64,000 nucleotides of DNA from Polyangiaceae bacterium (GCA_025936045.1 JAICUB010000011.1:1-64000), one strand, 5' to 3'. Shown: positions 16,200 through 26,220, numbered from the stretch's first letter. Made by a program: numbers and translations. Notes: generated by a model not told the origin, from the letters alone.

Positions 16200-16838
16200 A
16201 TGGCTATCGCCGGCAAGGACGCAATGTCCTTCGTGAATCAGCATTTCACGAGCAAGCAGATCCGTAACTACGCGGTGTCTGATTTTCTGAACTACCGCGA
16301 CTGGGCGGCCGCTTGGGCCCCCTGGGCCGAGTTTCAGAAGACGTGGGCGCTCTATCTGAAGTGGAAGGCGCTCGCCGCGGCGAACCACGACTACGCATCG
16401 GCGAACGGAACCGCCTTCAGAAACCCGGTCAAGTTCTTCTATACGGAGGCCGCGGCAACGGACACGGTCACCGATACCGCCGCGCCGACGCTGGAGAGCA
16501 CGCAAGTGACCGGCTCCAAACCCGCCGAGCTCAAGGGCGTCGGGCAGTGCGAATATTTCGCCGACCTGGCGTACGGGAACATGAAGATGCGGTCGCCGGT
16601 CGGTAGGACGGGGCCGCTGGTCCAGAAGATCGCTACCCCGGGGCACAATTGGGTCCGCGCGAACGGTGACGCACCGGAGGCGGACATCGTCTACGTCGAC
16701 TACTGGCTCTTCGCGATGGGCGTTCCCGCGGCCAAGAGCGTCTGCCTCTCGGGGAAGTCCGTCTTCAGCACCACGGGCATGACCGTCAAGGTCCTCAAGA
16801 CCTACAACCCGAACAGCGGGCTAGAGACCTTCAGGTAA
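16200..16838 (+). CDS. Unknown protein with possible Cys-His-Asp (transglutaminase-like) triad
   Basis: Protein of 212 residues with a good AAGGAGCAGG ribosome site. I do not recognise its family. The N-terminal third is helical and rich in Trp/Tyr. Then, in the right order and spacing for a papain/transglutaminase-like fold, come C117 at the start of a helix (VGQCEYFADLAYG), H149 in G-H-N-W-V, and D167 in DIVYVDYW. No signal peptide is evident, so it may act in the cytoplasm or be secreted by a leaderless route. It diverges from the aromatic-acid operon, and the two may share control. The triad is my reading and has not been tested against a profile. Confidence 0.6.
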   Translation: MAIAGKDAMSFVNQHFTSKQIRNYAVSDFLNYRDWAAAWAPWAEFQKTWALYLKWKALAAANHDYASANGTAFRNPVKFFYTEAAATDTVTDTAAPTLESTQVTGSKPAELKGVGQCEYFADLAYGNMKMRSPVGRTGPLVQKIATPGHNWVRANGDAPEADIVYVDYWLFAMGVPAAKSVCLSGKSVFSTTGMTVKVLKTYNPNSGLETFR

Positions 16839-16892
16839 GCCCCGGCCGGCCTTTCGCGCCGGTGCCGGCGGGGCGCGGTATCCTCCGCGCCC

Positions 16893-17702
16893 ATGGCCAG
16901 CGAATTCGACGACGCGGTCGCGCGCCTGTATCAGGCGCCGCACGCGGAGTTCGTCGCCGAGCGGAAGCGGCTCGGCAATGAGCTCGTCGAGGCGGGCCAC
17001 AAACCCGAAGCCGCGCTCTTCGCGAAGCTCCCGCGGCCGAGCGTCTCGGCTTGGGCCGTCAATCAGCTGTTCTGGCGCGCGCGCCCTGAGTTCGATGCGT
17101 TTCTCGCGAGCGCCGCGCGCCTGCGCGCCGGCGCGCGCGAGGCGGCCGCCGAGCACAGAAAGCAGAGCACCGCGCTCGCCAATCGTGCCGCGGAGCTCCT
17201 GAAGGAAGCCGGCAACGCCGCGACCGAAGCAACCCTGCGACGCGTGTCCGCCAACCTCGCGGCCATCGCAGCGGCGGGCGGCTTCGCTCCCGATCAGCCG
17301 GGCGCGCTGAAGAGCGACCGCGATCCCCCGGGCTTCGACGCGTTTGCCGCGGCGGGCAGCTTCACGGCACCCGAAAAGGCGAGCAGGGCGGCGGCAGCGC
17401 CGAGCGCCAAAGCCAACGGCGCGAGCGCCGCCGAAGCCGCGAGCAGCAAGGCCGAAGCGGCCCGCACCCGGGCGGCAATCGAAGCCGAACGACGCCGCGT
17501 CGCCGAAGAACAGGCCCGCGTCCGCGCCGAACGTCGCGAGCTCGAGACGGCGCTGCGTACGGCCAAGACCGCCGTCGAACGACGCACCAAGGAGCGCGAT
17601 CGGCTGAAGAGCGAGCTCGAACGAGTGGAAACCGAGCTCGAGAGCGCGGTCGCGTCCGAGCACGAGCTCGCCGAACGTCTCGAAAAGCTACCCGCCGACT
17701 AA
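16893..17702 (+). CDS. Coiled-coil protein of unknown function
   Basis: Protein of 269 residues. The first 140 residues are mainly helical with a conserved-looking LPRPSVSAWAVNQLF segment (about 46-60). The middle is Ala/Ser-rich. The last 90 residues form a long charged coiled coil (repeated R/E-rich heptads such as RAERRELETALRTAKTAVE). No signal peptide or membrane segment is visible, so it is probably cytoplasmic. The 3' end is only five bases from the convergent TPR lipoprotein gene. I have no function for it; similar proteins are seen in several high-GC bacteria, as far as I recall. Confidence 0.65.
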   Translation: MASEFDDAVARLYQAPHAEFVAERKRLGNELVEAGHKPEAALFAKLPRPSVSAWAVNQLFWRARPEFDAFLASAARLRAGAREAAAEHRKQSTALANRAAELLKEAGNAATEATLRRVSANLAAIAAAGGFAPDQPGALKSDRDPPGFDAFAAAGSFTAPEKASRAAAAPSAKANGASAAEAASSKAEAARTRAAIEAERRRVAEEQARVRAERRELETALRTAKTAVERRTKERDRLKSELERVETELESAVASEHELAERLEKLPAD

Positions 17703-17707
17703 AGAGG

Positions 17708-18940
17708 CTACTTCTTCTTGGCGGGCGCTTGGGTGGACGGTGACGCCGGGGCGGGCTGCGCCGTCGCCGCCCCGCTTGCTGCCGTCGATGGGCCTCCCGA
17801 GCCCGCCGGCGATGCGGCGGCGCCCGACAGGAAGCGTTCGGCTTCCGCGCGCGCGGGGTGCTTGTCGGGCGCGTCCGCGAGGAAACGCCGGAAGAGCTTC
17901 TCGGCCTCGGGCCGGCGCTTCATGTAATCGGCGTAGAGCACCGCGAGATTGAACGTCGCCGCCAGGTTCTTCGGTTCGCGCTCGAGCACGCCCTGGAGTA
18001 AACGCTCGCTCTCGGCGTAGGCGCCTTGATCGTCGTGCTTCGCGCGGCCGCGAATGGCGGCGGCGAGCGCGATCGCGGCGGCGTTGTTGTCGGGCTCGAT
18101 CTCGAGCACGCCTTTGAGCGCCGTGACCGCCTTGTCGTAAACGCCCGCTTGCACGAGCACGACGCCCGTGTTGAGCCGCGCCGTCGTGTCGTTCGGATCG
18201 AGCTCGCTCGCGCGCTGGAAATGCCGGAAGGCGATCGCGTCATCACCGCGTTCGAGCGAAATCATCCCGGCGGTGCGCTCGGCGACGGCGCTCTCCGGCG
18301 CCGCCTTCAGTGCTTCTTTGCTCAAGAGCTCCGCCGTATCGGCCTCGCCCTTCTCGAGCTCCGCGAGCGCGAGCTCCGACAGCGCGTACGGGTCGCTCGC
18401 GCGGCGCACCAGCGCGGCTTGCGCCTGCGCGATGGCCTCGTCGATCTTCCCGTCCTCGCGCAAAGACGAGACGAGCGCCGTTCGCGCTGCGCCCGCCGCC
18501 GGCGTCTGCTTCACGAACGCCCGCAGCACCTCGACGGCGCCCGCCGCGTCCCCGAGCCGCCGCCGCACCTCCGCGAGCGCCACCACGATGTCCTCGGCGT
18601 TCGGCGCCAGCCGCTCCGCGGCGTCGAGCTGCTTCTCCGCGGCGACCAGGTCGCCCTCCTCGGCGAGCAGCACACCCAGGTTGTAGCGACCTTCCCACAG
18701 GTTCGGATCGGCGCTCACCGCCTGCTCGAGCAACTCGACGGCGTGCTTGCGTCCGTTCTTGTCCTTGGAGGCGTTCACGCCTTGCGCGAGCTTCGTCACC
18801 GCGATCGGATTCGCGGCTGGAAGCGGCGCGGCGGCTTCCTTTTTTGGAGCACTGCCGCACGCGACGAGGAGCAGCGTCAACGCGACGAACGCCGCGCGCG
18901 CGCCGCGGGTCGAGTGAACGGCTCCGCGCGTCGCGCTCAC
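17708..18940 (-). CDS. TPR lipoprotein, GltE/AglT-like
   Basis: Predicted lipoprotein of 410 residues. The lipobox (L-L-L-V-A-C) is followed by at least eight TPR-type repeats (WEGRYNLGVLLAEEGDLVAAEKQL, NAEDIVVALAEVRRRLGDAAGAVEVL and so on), and it ends in an Ala/Pro/Lys-rich tail. It starts at a GTG overlapping the stop of the 1103-residue TPR gene (GTGA). A large TPR protein followed by a TPR lipoprotein is the arrangement of gltD-gltE in Myxococcus, whose products form part of the envelope gliding complex. Relatives also occur in non-gliding myxobacteria, so motility is not proved. The call rests on domain type, size and gene order, not on alignment. Confidence 0.72.
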   Translation of the reverse strand: MSATRGAVHSTRGARAAFVALTLLLVACGSAPKKEAAAPLPAANPIAVTKLAQGVNASKDKNGRKHAVELLEQAVSADPNLWEGRYNLGVLLAEEGDLVAAEKQLDAAERLAPNAEDIVVALAEVRRRLGDAAGAVEVLRAFVKQTPAAGAARTALVSSLREDGKIDEAIAQAQAALVRRASDPYALSELALAELEKGEADTAELLSKEALKAAPESAVAERTAGMISLERGDDAIAFRHFQRASELDPNDTTARLNTGVVLVQAGVYDKAVTALKGVLEIEPDNNAAAIALAAAIRGRAKHDDQGAYAESERLLQGVLEREPKNLAATFNLAVLYADYMKRRPEAEKLFRRFLADAPDKHPARAEAERFLSGAAASPAGSGGPSTAASGAATAQPAPASPSTQAPAKKK

Positions 18941-21900
18941 GACGCAGTCCCCTTCTTCTTGCCGCCCTTTTCCTTCTCGTCTTTCGCGCCTTCGGGCGCG
19001 GGTATCAGGTACGGCTCGCTGTGGCCCGTCGCGTCGCGACGGGGTCCCGGAATCAACGCCGGAAGCGGCGTCGGGCCGCGCGAGCGCAGCTCGAAGCCAA
19101 TCTCCTTCAACGGCGGGTAGAGCTCCGCGTTCAAGCGCCCGAGCGCGTCGCGCATCTTCGCCGTCCAGGCATTGAAAATCCCGAGTTCGATCGCCTTCTG
19201 CCAGCCGCTCTCGTACGCCTCGAGCGCGCGTTCCTCGATCGGAACCACGAACTCGTCGATCGACTGCTGGTAAAGCTCCTTCTCGTCCGTGCTCAAATTG
19301 GAGGGCGCCGGTGAGGCCAAGAGCGCCTTCGAGAACGACTCGTACGTGAACCCGATCTGATAAAGCGACGCCGTCGTCCACTCCGCGACGCCCATCTCCG
19401 CCGTGCCGAGGAAGCTCTGCGCGGCCTTCTTCAAGAGCTCGCTCTTCTTCTTCAAGCGCGCCTTGAGCTGCTTCACGTCGCCCTCGATCGCGACGGCGTC
19501 GAACTGGCGAAGAATCGCCTCGCCCTGCATGTAGCGCGCCTTCGCGCCGTAATACTTGCCGCGGTCGTTCAAGCGCGACTTGTTCTGCTCGGCGAGCTTC
19601 ACCGCGCGCTCGAGCGCGGCCGAGGACGAGCGCTCGTCGCCCTTCTCCACCGTCGCGAGCCGCACGAGCGCTTCGATCTGACTGTCGACGCTCTTCGCGT
19701 TCCGCGAATACTTGTCGTAAAGCGCCTCGGCGTCGCGGTTCTTGCCCGCCTTCTCGTGGGCTTTGCCCATCAAGAACATGACCTCGTCCGAGAGCTCGTC
19801 CTTCGGGTAAAGACGCCGGAACGTCTCTCCGCTCTGGATCGCCTTGTCGTGCTCGCCGACGGTCGTGCGCAAGAGCACGGCGTTGTACGCCGCGTCCTTG
19901 TGGTGCTCCGAGCGCGGGAAATTCTCCGCGATGATCGCGTGGTAATTCGCCGACTCGCTGAACAGGCCGACCTCCTGGTACGTCGTCGCCGCAATCCAGA
20001 TCCCCTGCGCGGCCTCCGGCCGATCCTTGTGATACTTCACGAGCAAGGAAGCCGCGGCGCCGAGCGATTCGAGGTCCGCCGCGCGCCGCGCCTCCACCTC
20101 CGCGTTCACCGCCGCCTGCGCCGAGCGCTGCTCCTTCGGGAACTCCTGGGCCGCCCGTAAGTACGCCTGCGCCGCCCGCGCGTGCTCGCCTTGCTCGGCG
20201 AGCTGCTCGCCCTGCTTGAACATCGCCCCCACGATCAGCCCGTCGAGCCGCGCCTGCTGCTCGGGCGTCTGGAACGCGGGCGCCTTCTTCAAGCGCCGCG
20301 CCCAGGTCTCGATGTTCACGTAATCCTTGCTGCGATTGAACGAGTCGAGGATGAGCTCGCCCGCGCCCGCCGAGAGCTTGTCCTTCGGATACTTCTCGAG
20401 CAGGAGCCCCCACTGCCGCACGGCGGGGTCGTACACGCCGTAGTCGTAGTAGAGCTTGCCCTGGCGAAAGAGCAGCTCGGGGATCTGCTTGTCGCTCGGA
20501 TAGGTCCGAACGTAGAGCTCCATGGCCTCCGTGAGCTTCTTGTCGGTCGGCGTCTCTTCCTGCTTCTTGCCGGCTTTCTTCGCTGCCTCGAACTCCGCCG
20601 CCCGCGCCACCTCGAGCGACGCGAGCGCGTTGTAGAGCGCCGTGCGCGAGAGCGACCCGTTCGGCTTGGCGCGCACCGCGCCGAGGTAGGCATCTGCGGC
20701 GCAGATCGCGTCCTCCAGGCGGTAAAAACAGATGTCCGCCAGATTGTAGTTCACGTCGTACGCCTGCTCTTTGGCGCCGAACCGCGCGAGATACGTGCGG
20801 TAGAGCGCCGCGGCCGCCTCGAACTCCGCGCGGCTCACCTTGTCGGCTTGCGCCTTCGCGTGGAGACCGACGGCGTCCTCGCGAAGCTGCTTCTCCACGG
20901 CCGCTTCCGCCTGCGTGCGCGTGTCCGGCGCCTGCACGGCGAGCCACGCCGAGCGCTGCGGCAAAGGCTGCCCCGGCGCCACCTTGAGCGGCTCCACGTA
21001 ATCCTTGATCGTGCGCTCGTAATCTTCGTCGAGGAGCTTCCAGCGCTCCATCGTCGAGTCCGCCGCCGCGATCTGGAGTGCGTAGCGGTACGCGTCCGGG
21101 CTCGTCGGCTCGAGCTTCAAGAGCAGCCGATAGGCCTCCACGCCGCGCTCGTACTGCGCCTGGTCGTAGAGCGCCTCCGCGAGCGCGCGCACGATGCGGC
21201 CCGCGAATTTGTCGCCGCCCGCCTGCACGAGGAACTTGTACATGTCCTCGGCGCTGTTCTTCTCGTCCTCGACGAACACCGCGACGAGGTTCTTCAACGC
21301 TTCGTTCTGAAGCTCCGCGAGCTCCCCGCGCGTGCGCTTCTTGGCGCTCGCAGAACCCTCCTCCGTCGACTGAAACACCTTCAAAAAGCGCCGCGCGGCC
21401 TCGTCGGTCTTGCCGAGCCGCCACAGCGTCCACGCGCTCTTGAACAGGGCGATATCGTAGAGCTCGCTGTCCTTGTACCTCAGCACCTCTTCGTACTCGT
21501 CGTACGCGTGCTGGTAATTGGGCGAATCACGCGTGAACTCGTATTCGGCGCGCATCATGTGCGCGTCCGGCACGAAGCGGCTCTTCGGAAACCACTCGAG
21601 GATCTTGTTGAAGCGCCCGAGCGCCTCGTCGCTCTTGCCCTCTTCGTTCGCGAGGAACCCGTCGATGTAGAGCGTCAGATCGTACTCGCGGAACGATTTG
21701 TAATGCTTCAAGACGCGCAAGAAGCGCGCGCGCGGCCGCGAATAGTCCTGAACCGGCGTGTCACCGCGCGCGTCCGCGGGCTGCTTCTCCCACGCCTTGA
21801 ACGCGGCCAAAAACTTGTCGCGTGAGTCCTCCCACTCGAGCTCGCCGATGCGCACGAGCGCTTCCGGCATCTCTTGTGCGTCGGGCGGCGACTCCGCGAT

Positions 21901-22248
21901 GAACTTCTCGAGCAAGCCGTGCGCCTCGACGCGCAGCGCCCTCGACGCCTCGATATTGCGCTGAATGCGCTCGTCGATCTTCCTGGCGAGGAGCGGCCGC
22001 AGCGCCTCGGGGATCTGCAGGCTCACGCGCACCTCGCGGCGCGTCTCCGTCTTCGCTTCTGCCTTGCGTTTGAGGGTCGGACGCGCCTGTGCGCCCAGTT
22101 GTCGCTCCGCGGCCGGCTTGATTTTAGAGGATTCGCCCGCGAGCGCGGGCGTCGCGCCGGGGTCTTGCGCGGCCCGCCCCACGCAGGGTGTCGCGAGCGC
22201 GACACAAGCTACGAGCACGGCGTTTTTAACAGGCTGGCGGAAGCTCAC
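18937..22248 (-). CDS. Large periplasmic TPR protein, GltD/AgmU-like
   Basis: Protein of 1103 residues with an N-terminal signal peptide (VKNAVLVACVALATP, cleavage near GRAAQD). It is made almost entirely of helical TPR-like repeats; many contain Y-x3-F-x-A-W or YDxA-type helices. It ends in a basic Lys/Glu-rich tail. The size, secretion signal and following TPR lipoprotein resemble AgmU/GltD of the gliding machinery. The GTG start overlaps the upstream stop (GTGA) and its own stop overlaps the next gene in the same way, so the four-gene operon is translated as a unit. It likely acts as a periplasmic scaffold; cargo unknown. Confidence 0.72.
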   Translation of the reverse strand: MSFRQPVKNAVLVACVALATPCVGRAAQDPGATPALAGESSKIKPAAERQLGAQARPTLKRKAEAKTETRREVRVSLQIPEALRPLLARKIDERIQRNIEASRALRVEAHGLLEKFIAESPPDAQEMPEALVRIGELEWEDSRDKFLAAFKAWEKQPADARGDTPVQDYSRPRARFLRVLKHYKSFREYDLTLYIDGFLANEEGKSDEALGRFNKILEWFPKSRFVPDAHMMRAEYEFTRDSPNYQHAYDEYEEVLRYKDSELYDIALFKSAWTLWRLGKTDEAARRFLKVFQSTEEGSASAKKRTRGELAELQNEALKNLVAVFVEDEKNSAEDMYKFLVQAGGDKFAGRIVRALAEALYDQAQYERGVEAYRLLLKLEPTSPDAYRYALQIAAADSTMERWKLLDEDYERTIKDYVEPLKVAPGQPLPQRSAWLAVQAPDTRTQAEAAVEKQLREDAVGLHAKAQADKVSRAEFEAAAALYRTYLARFGAKEQAYDVNYNLADICFYRLEDAICAADAYLGAVRAKPNGSLSRTALYNALASLEVARAAEFEAAKKAGKKQEETPTDKKLTEAMELYVRTYPSDKQIPELLFRQGKLYYDYGVYDPAVRQWGLLLEKYPKDKLSAGAGELILDSFNRSKDYVNIETWARRLKKAPAFQTPEQQARLDGLIVGAMFKQGEQLAEQGEHARAAQAYLRAAQEFPKEQRSAQAAVNAEVEARRAADLESLGAAASLLVKYHKDRPEAAQGIWIAATTYQEVGLFSESANYHAIIAENFPRSEHHKDAAYNAVLLRTTVGEHDKAIQSGETFRRLYPKDELSDEVMFLMGKAHEKAGKNRDAEALYDKYSRNAKSVDSQIEALVRLATVEKGDERSSSAALERAVKLAEQNKSRLNDRGKYYGAKARYMQGEAILRQFDAVAIEGDVKQLKARLKKKSELLKKAAQSFLGTAEMGVAEWTTASLYQIGFTYESFSKALLASPAPSNLSTDEKELYQQSIDEFVVPIEERALEAYESGWQKAIELGIFNAWTAKMRDALGRLNAELYPPLKEIGFELRSRGPTPLPALIPGPRRDATGHSEPYLIPAPEGAKDEKEKGGKKKGTAS

Positions 22249-24308
22249 CGCAGGCCCTCGCCGCCGACGTATTCGTCGGCCCAGTCTTCGCCCTCGTACG
22301 GCCAGTACTCTTCGTCGTCGCCGAGGTAGCGCGCCGCGTCCAGCGAATCCACGATCGTCTGCGGCAAGAGCCCTTGCGAGAGCGCCGCAATCTCGATCTC
22401 GAGTGCGCGCTTCTTGCCGAGCACCGTCTCGACGCGACCGAGCCGGGCGCGGCGCAAGAGGCGCGTGAGCCGCCGATCCAGCCGCTCGAACGCGTCTTGG
22501 GCGAGCGCCGCTTGCTGCGATTCGACCTCGCTCCGCACGCCCTGTGCGGCCGTATAAAGCTCGGCCGCGCGCGACTCGTCCTGCACGAGCAGCGAGCCGA
22601 GATCCGTCCCCGTGCCCGCCGTGACCGCTTTCGGCCCCGAGGCGACCTGCGCGTCACGCGCGGCCCGCGCCTGCACCTCGAGGGCTTCGAGCTGCTTCTG
22701 CAAATCGCCGAAGTCGGTGCCGCGATGGCTGCGCTCCGCCTCGCGCAAGAGCCGCCGCACCTCGGCGATTTGCGCGTCGAGTCGTGACTGCTGCTCCGCC
22801 GGGCTCGCGCCGAGCGGCCCCGCGGCTTGCGCGCGCACGCCCTTCGGATCCGAGAGCCGCTCGTTCGCTTCTTCCAGGTCGGCAATCGTCGCGAGCAAGC
22901 CGGCCATTTGGTAGTCGAGCTCGGAGAGGCGGCGCGTGGCGTGGCCGTAGCCCACGTCGATGCGGAGGAGCGAGCCGAGCGCGCGCGCCGTCTCGTCCGG
23001 CACGCCGAGCCCCGCGCCCGCAGGGTCCTGCCCCGTGCGCAAGGATTCGGTGAGCGACTTCATCGCCGTCGGGTCCTTCGCGAGCTTGCGCGCGGCGTCG
23101 CGCACGGGCTCGTAGCGCTGGATGAACTCCGCGAGCTTCTTGTCCGCCTGCGGAAAGCGGCACATCGCCAGATCGATGTACGAATCGAGGATCCACGCCT
23201 CGTCCTCGTACGGGTGGTTCACGGGGCCTTTGCGCAGGTCGTCCATCGCGTTGCGCGCGCCCTCGTAGTCCTTGGCCTCGTAACGCGTCGTGGCGGTTTC
23301 GTAGAGCGCTTCGGGCAAACGCTCGGAGTCGTTCGGAACCAGGTAGTAGTAGTAACGCGCGTCGTCGAAGCGATACTGCTCGTGCGCGACGCGCCCGAGC
23401 CCGAGCCGCGCGAGGTCGCGCACGCGGAAGAAGTCACTGCCGCCGAAAAGAGCCGCGCGCTTGGGCGTGAGCTTCGGGTCGGCGACTTTGCAGAACGCAT
23501 TTTCGCCGTCTTTGAAGCGTCCGTGTTCGACCTGGATCACGCCGGTGAGGTACGTCGCCTGCGCCCAGAAGCGCGAGCGCTCCGTCACCTTGGCGTAGGC
23601 CGCGAGCGCCGCGTCCGGCTTACCCTCGCTCTCCGCCGCGCGGCCCGCGAGGTACGCGATGTCGCCGCGAATCTCCTCGCTCGCGCTCGGCGGCACGACC
23701 TCGAGGTCCTTCAAGAAAACGCGCGGGCGGTCGCTTTCGAGCCCGAAATCCACGAGCGAACGCAGCGCTCGGCGGTACGACGGGTCGTTCGGATCGCCGT
23801 CGAGCAACAGGACGAGGTACGCGCGGGCGAGGTCGTGCGCGCCGCCGCGCCCGAGCGCGTCACCCAGCATGAAGCGCGCGGTCCGACCTTCCGCTGACTT
23901 GGCGAACGGCGCGAACCGCGGCGACTCCACCAAGTAAACCAGATCACTGATCGCTTCGTCGCGCCGCCCGGCGGCGACCTCGTCTTCGATGCGCGCGAGC
24001 TCGTCGCGCAGGCGTTGCGCGCTGAGCGCTTCCGTCGGCGCCAGGCGCTTGTCCGCGAGGGCCTTCTCGTACGCGGCGAAGGCGCTGCCGCGCGTGTCGA
24101 GCGCGGCGTTCGGCGCGACGGGCGCGGCGGGCGCGGGCGCGTCGCCGCTCGGTGCCGCGGGGGCGTTCGCGCTCGGAGCGGCAGCCGCCGGCGGCGCGGG
24201 CGGGCTCGACTGCGCTCCGGCCGGCGCCGTCACGACGCCCCCCGCGACGAGCGCGAGACCCGCAGCGAGCCGCGCGCCGAGCAGCACCGAACGGGCACGC
24301 CCGCTCAA
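22245..24308 (-). CDS. Secreted TPR-like protein, possible GltC-like
   Basis: Protein of 687 residues. The predicted start is a TTG (24308) overlapping the previous stop; a GTG a few codons downstream is an alternative. A signal peptide (LLGARLAAGLALVAGG) is followed by an Ala/Pro-rich linker and helical TPR-like repeats (DEAISDLVYLVES, YLAGRAAESEGKPDAALAAYAKV). Around 500-620 there is a charged coiled coil, and the C-terminus is rich in aspartate, glutamate, tryptophan and tyrosine (EYWPYEGEDWADEY). Size and context fit GltC-type gliding/envelope proteins, but I could not align it. Its place in the operon is between a secreted small protein and the 1103-residue TPR gene. Confidence 0.65.
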   Translation of the reverse strand: MSGRARSVLLGARLAAGLALVAGGVVTAPAGAQSSPPAPPAAAAPSANAPAAPSGDAPAPAAPVAPNAALDTRGSAFAAYEKALADKRLAPTEALSAQRLRDELARIEDEVAAGRRDEAISDLVYLVESPRFAPFAKSAEGRTARFMLGDALGRGGAHDLARAYLVLLLDGDPNDPSYRRALRSLVDFGLESDRPRVFLKDLEVVPPSASEEIRGDIAYLAGRAAESEGKPDAALAAYAKVTERSRFWAQATYLTGVIQVEHGRFKDGENAFCKVADPKLTPKRAALFGGSDFFRVRDLARLGLGRVAHEQYRFDDARYYYYLVPNDSERLPEALYETATTRYEAKDYEGARNAMDDLRKGPVNHPYEDEAWILDSYIDLAMCRFPQADKKLAEFIQRYEPVRDAARKLAKDPTAMKSLTESLRTGQDPAGAGLGVPDETARALGSLLRIDVGYGHATRRLSELDYQMAGLLATIADLEEANERLSDPKGVRAQAAGPLGASPAEQQSRLDAQIAEVRRLLREAERSHRGTDFGDLQKQLEALEVQARAARDAQVASGPKAVTAGTGTDLGSLLVQDESRAAELYTAAQGVRSEVESQQAALAQDAFERLDRRLTRLLRRARLGRVETVLGKKRALEIEIAALSQGLLPQTIVDSLDAARYLGDDEEYWPYEGEDWADEYVGGEGLR

Positions 24309-25102
24309 TCGACCACCCGCGCGCGCAAGCGAACGCGCAGATCGTACTCGCCGTCGTGGCCGCTCGGAAAATCGTCGCCCATGTCCGAGTCGTCCTCGAT
24401 GCGAAAGCTCGATTCGACGCGCTTGCCCTCGGGCACCACGACCGTGAACTTGGAGCTCTGGTAGGTGCGAAAGTCGCGGTTTCGCGCGTCGTAGCGCTCG
24501 ATTTCGATGCCGATCATGTGATGACCGGGCGCCACGGCGTGGTCGTAGACGACGAGGGGCTCGCCGCCGCCGAAGTTCTCGGGCGCCGAGTACACGCTGC
24601 CGTCGTCGAGCGTCAGCTTGAAGCTCGCGACACGCGCGTCATCCCCCTGCACGCCGACGAGCACGCGGAGCTTGCTCGAAAACAGCGTGGTCGTGACCGC
24701 TGCGACGCGGCTCCGGAGCGCCGCGATGTCGGAGAGCAGCTTGTCGTAGGCGACGGGCGGCGGTTTCGGCGCCCCCTGTGGGAACTCGTTCGGCTCGGGG
24801 GTGAGCGGCGACTTCTTCGGCCCGGCGTGCTCGCTGCCGGGCGTCGGCGGTGCCGCGCCGAGATCATCACCGGACGTGACGGCCGAGTTGCCGCTCGAGA
24901 CAGGCGCGGCTTCCGTCGCGGCCGCCGCGTCCGCCTTCGCGTCGGACTTGGTCGCGTCGGCAGCGGCGGGTGCGGGCTGCGGCTTCGTCGCCGCCGGTCG
25001 CGTGTACCTACCGGGGCGCGCTTTGGGCTGCGCGGACGCCGTCGCCGCGCCGAGCAGCACTCCGAACCCAACGACCCGAACCCAGCCGCGCGCGCTCCGC
25101 AT
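24305..25102 (-). CDS. Secreted protein with Ala/Pro linker, first gene of TPR operon
   Basis: The ATG at 25102 gives 265 residues. A signal peptide (VRVVGFGVLLGAATASA) leads to an Ala/Lys/Pro-rich linker, then a C-terminal beta-rich domain (about 150-265) with LRVLVGVQGDDARVASFKLTLDDG, a GYxIGIEIERY-like strand and DGEYDLRVRLRARV at the end. It looks like a small immunoglobulin- or lipid-binding-type module. It is the first gene of the operon with the three TPR genes. I do not recognise its family. Confidence 0.65.
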   Translation of the reverse strand: MRSARGWVRVVGFGVLLGAATASAQPKARPGRYTRPAATKPQPAPAAADATKSDAKADAAAATEAAPVSSGNSAVTSGDDLGAAPPTPGSEHAGPKKSPLTPEPNEFPQGAPKPPPVAYDKLLSDIAALRSRVAAVTTTLFSSKLRVLVGVQGDDARVASFKLTLDDGSVYSAPENFGGGEPLVVYDHAVAPGHHMIGIEIERYDARNRDFRTYQSSKFTVVVPEGKRVESSFRIEDDSDMGDDFPSGHDGEYDLRVRLRARVVD

Positions 25103-25219
25103 GCGGCGTACGAGGCTATCACGCCCCCCGACGGCCCTGAACAGCGCCGTCGCGCACCCGGCCGGCGACAATCCCACCTTTCAGGAGACTGTCGCCTACC
25201 GACCGACCGAGCGACGGAT

Positions 25220-25966
25220 TCACCCCTTCAACTGATTCGCCACCGCTTTGGCCGCCTTTTCGGCGGCTTCCGGGTCGCCCAGGTAATAGCCGGGCTTGGT
25301 CGGCTTCAAGTTCGCGTCGAGCTCGTAGACGAGCGGGATGCCCGTCGGGATGTTGAGCTCGACGATGTCCGAGTCGCTCACGCCGTCGAGGTGCTTCACG
25401 AGCGCGCGCAAGCTGTTGCCGTGCGCCGCGATGACGACGCGCTTACCTGCCTTCACCTGCGGCGCAATCTCGTTGTCCCAGAACGGCAAGAAGCGATTCA
25501 CCGTATCCTTGAGACACTCCGACTTCGGAACGTCCTTGGGCGCGAGCCCCGCATAGCGCGGATCCTTGCCGGGCCAATACTCGTTCGTCTCGTCGAGGGG
25601 GGGCGGCGGCACGTCGTAGCTGCGGCGCCAGGTCTTCACCATGTCTTCACCGTGGCGCTGCACCGTCTCCGCCTTGTTCAGGCCCTGGAGCGCGCCGTAC
25701 ATGCGCTCGTTGATGCGCCAGCTCCGCGTCACGGGGATCCACATGCGGTCGAGCTCTTCGAGCACGATCCAGAGCGTCTTGATCGCCCGCTTGAGCACCG
25801 ACGTGTACGCCACGTCGAACGTGAACCCCTCGTCCTTCAAGAGCCGTCCGGCGGCCTGCGCCTCCCTCATCCCGAGCTCGCTCAGCGGGACGTCCACCCA
25901 GCCCGTGAAGCGATTGTCGAGATTCCACTGGCTTTGCCCGTGGCGCAAAAGAACGAGCTTGGTCAT
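25220..25966 (-). CDS. gpmA: 2,3-bisphosphoglycerate-dependent phosphoglycerate mutase
   Basis: Glycolytic/gluconeogenic enzyme interconverting 3- and 2-phosphoglycerate in the cytoplasm. The catalytic histidine H9 lies in [11 protein letters not shown] and the acid residue in [14 protein letters not shown]; the second histidine is in [11 protein letters not shown], and the NxFTGWVD loop and [17 protein letters not shown] helix are also present. Length (248) is typical of the dPGM family. The ATG at 25966 is preceded by a GGGGG run. The downstream minus-strand gene is the secreted protein above (118-base gap), so they may or may not share a transcript. Confidence 0.96.
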   Translation of the reverse strand: MTKLVLLRHGQSQWNLDNRFTGWVDVPLSELGMREAQAAGRLLKDEGFTFDVAYTSVLKRAIKTLWIVLEELDRMWIPVTRSWRINERMYGALQGLNKAETVQRHGEDMVKTWRRSYDVPPPPLDETNEYWPGKDPRYAGLAPKDVPKSECLKDTVNRFLPFWDNEIAPQVKAGKRVVIAAHGNSLRALVKHLDGVSDSDIVELNIPTGIPLVYELDANLKPTKPGYYLGDPEAAEKAAKAVANQLKG

Positions 25967-26220
25967 CCCCCGGGCATAGTTCCCTCCCGCGCAAGCCGCA
26001 ACACCGAACCACCCTCATGCCGCCGGCGTCCAACGTCCAGTGCGTCCTCCGAGCGCGGGCGCTGGGCGCAGCCCAGCCGCCATGGCCTAACAGTCTTGGA
26101 AGATCAGATCACGATCGTCCACAGCAGCCACCACCCACCACGAAAACCGGCGAGCCCGGCGCACGCGTCCCTCCCCACTGGCCACGGACGCTGCGACCTC
26201 CCCACGAGCCCCACCCCACA

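Noticed and set aside
20182..21825. Open frame of 547 codons on the plus strand opposite the large TPR gene.
   Set aside because: Translation is Leu/Arg/Glu-rich and featureless; the opposite strand has a signal peptide and TPR repeats.
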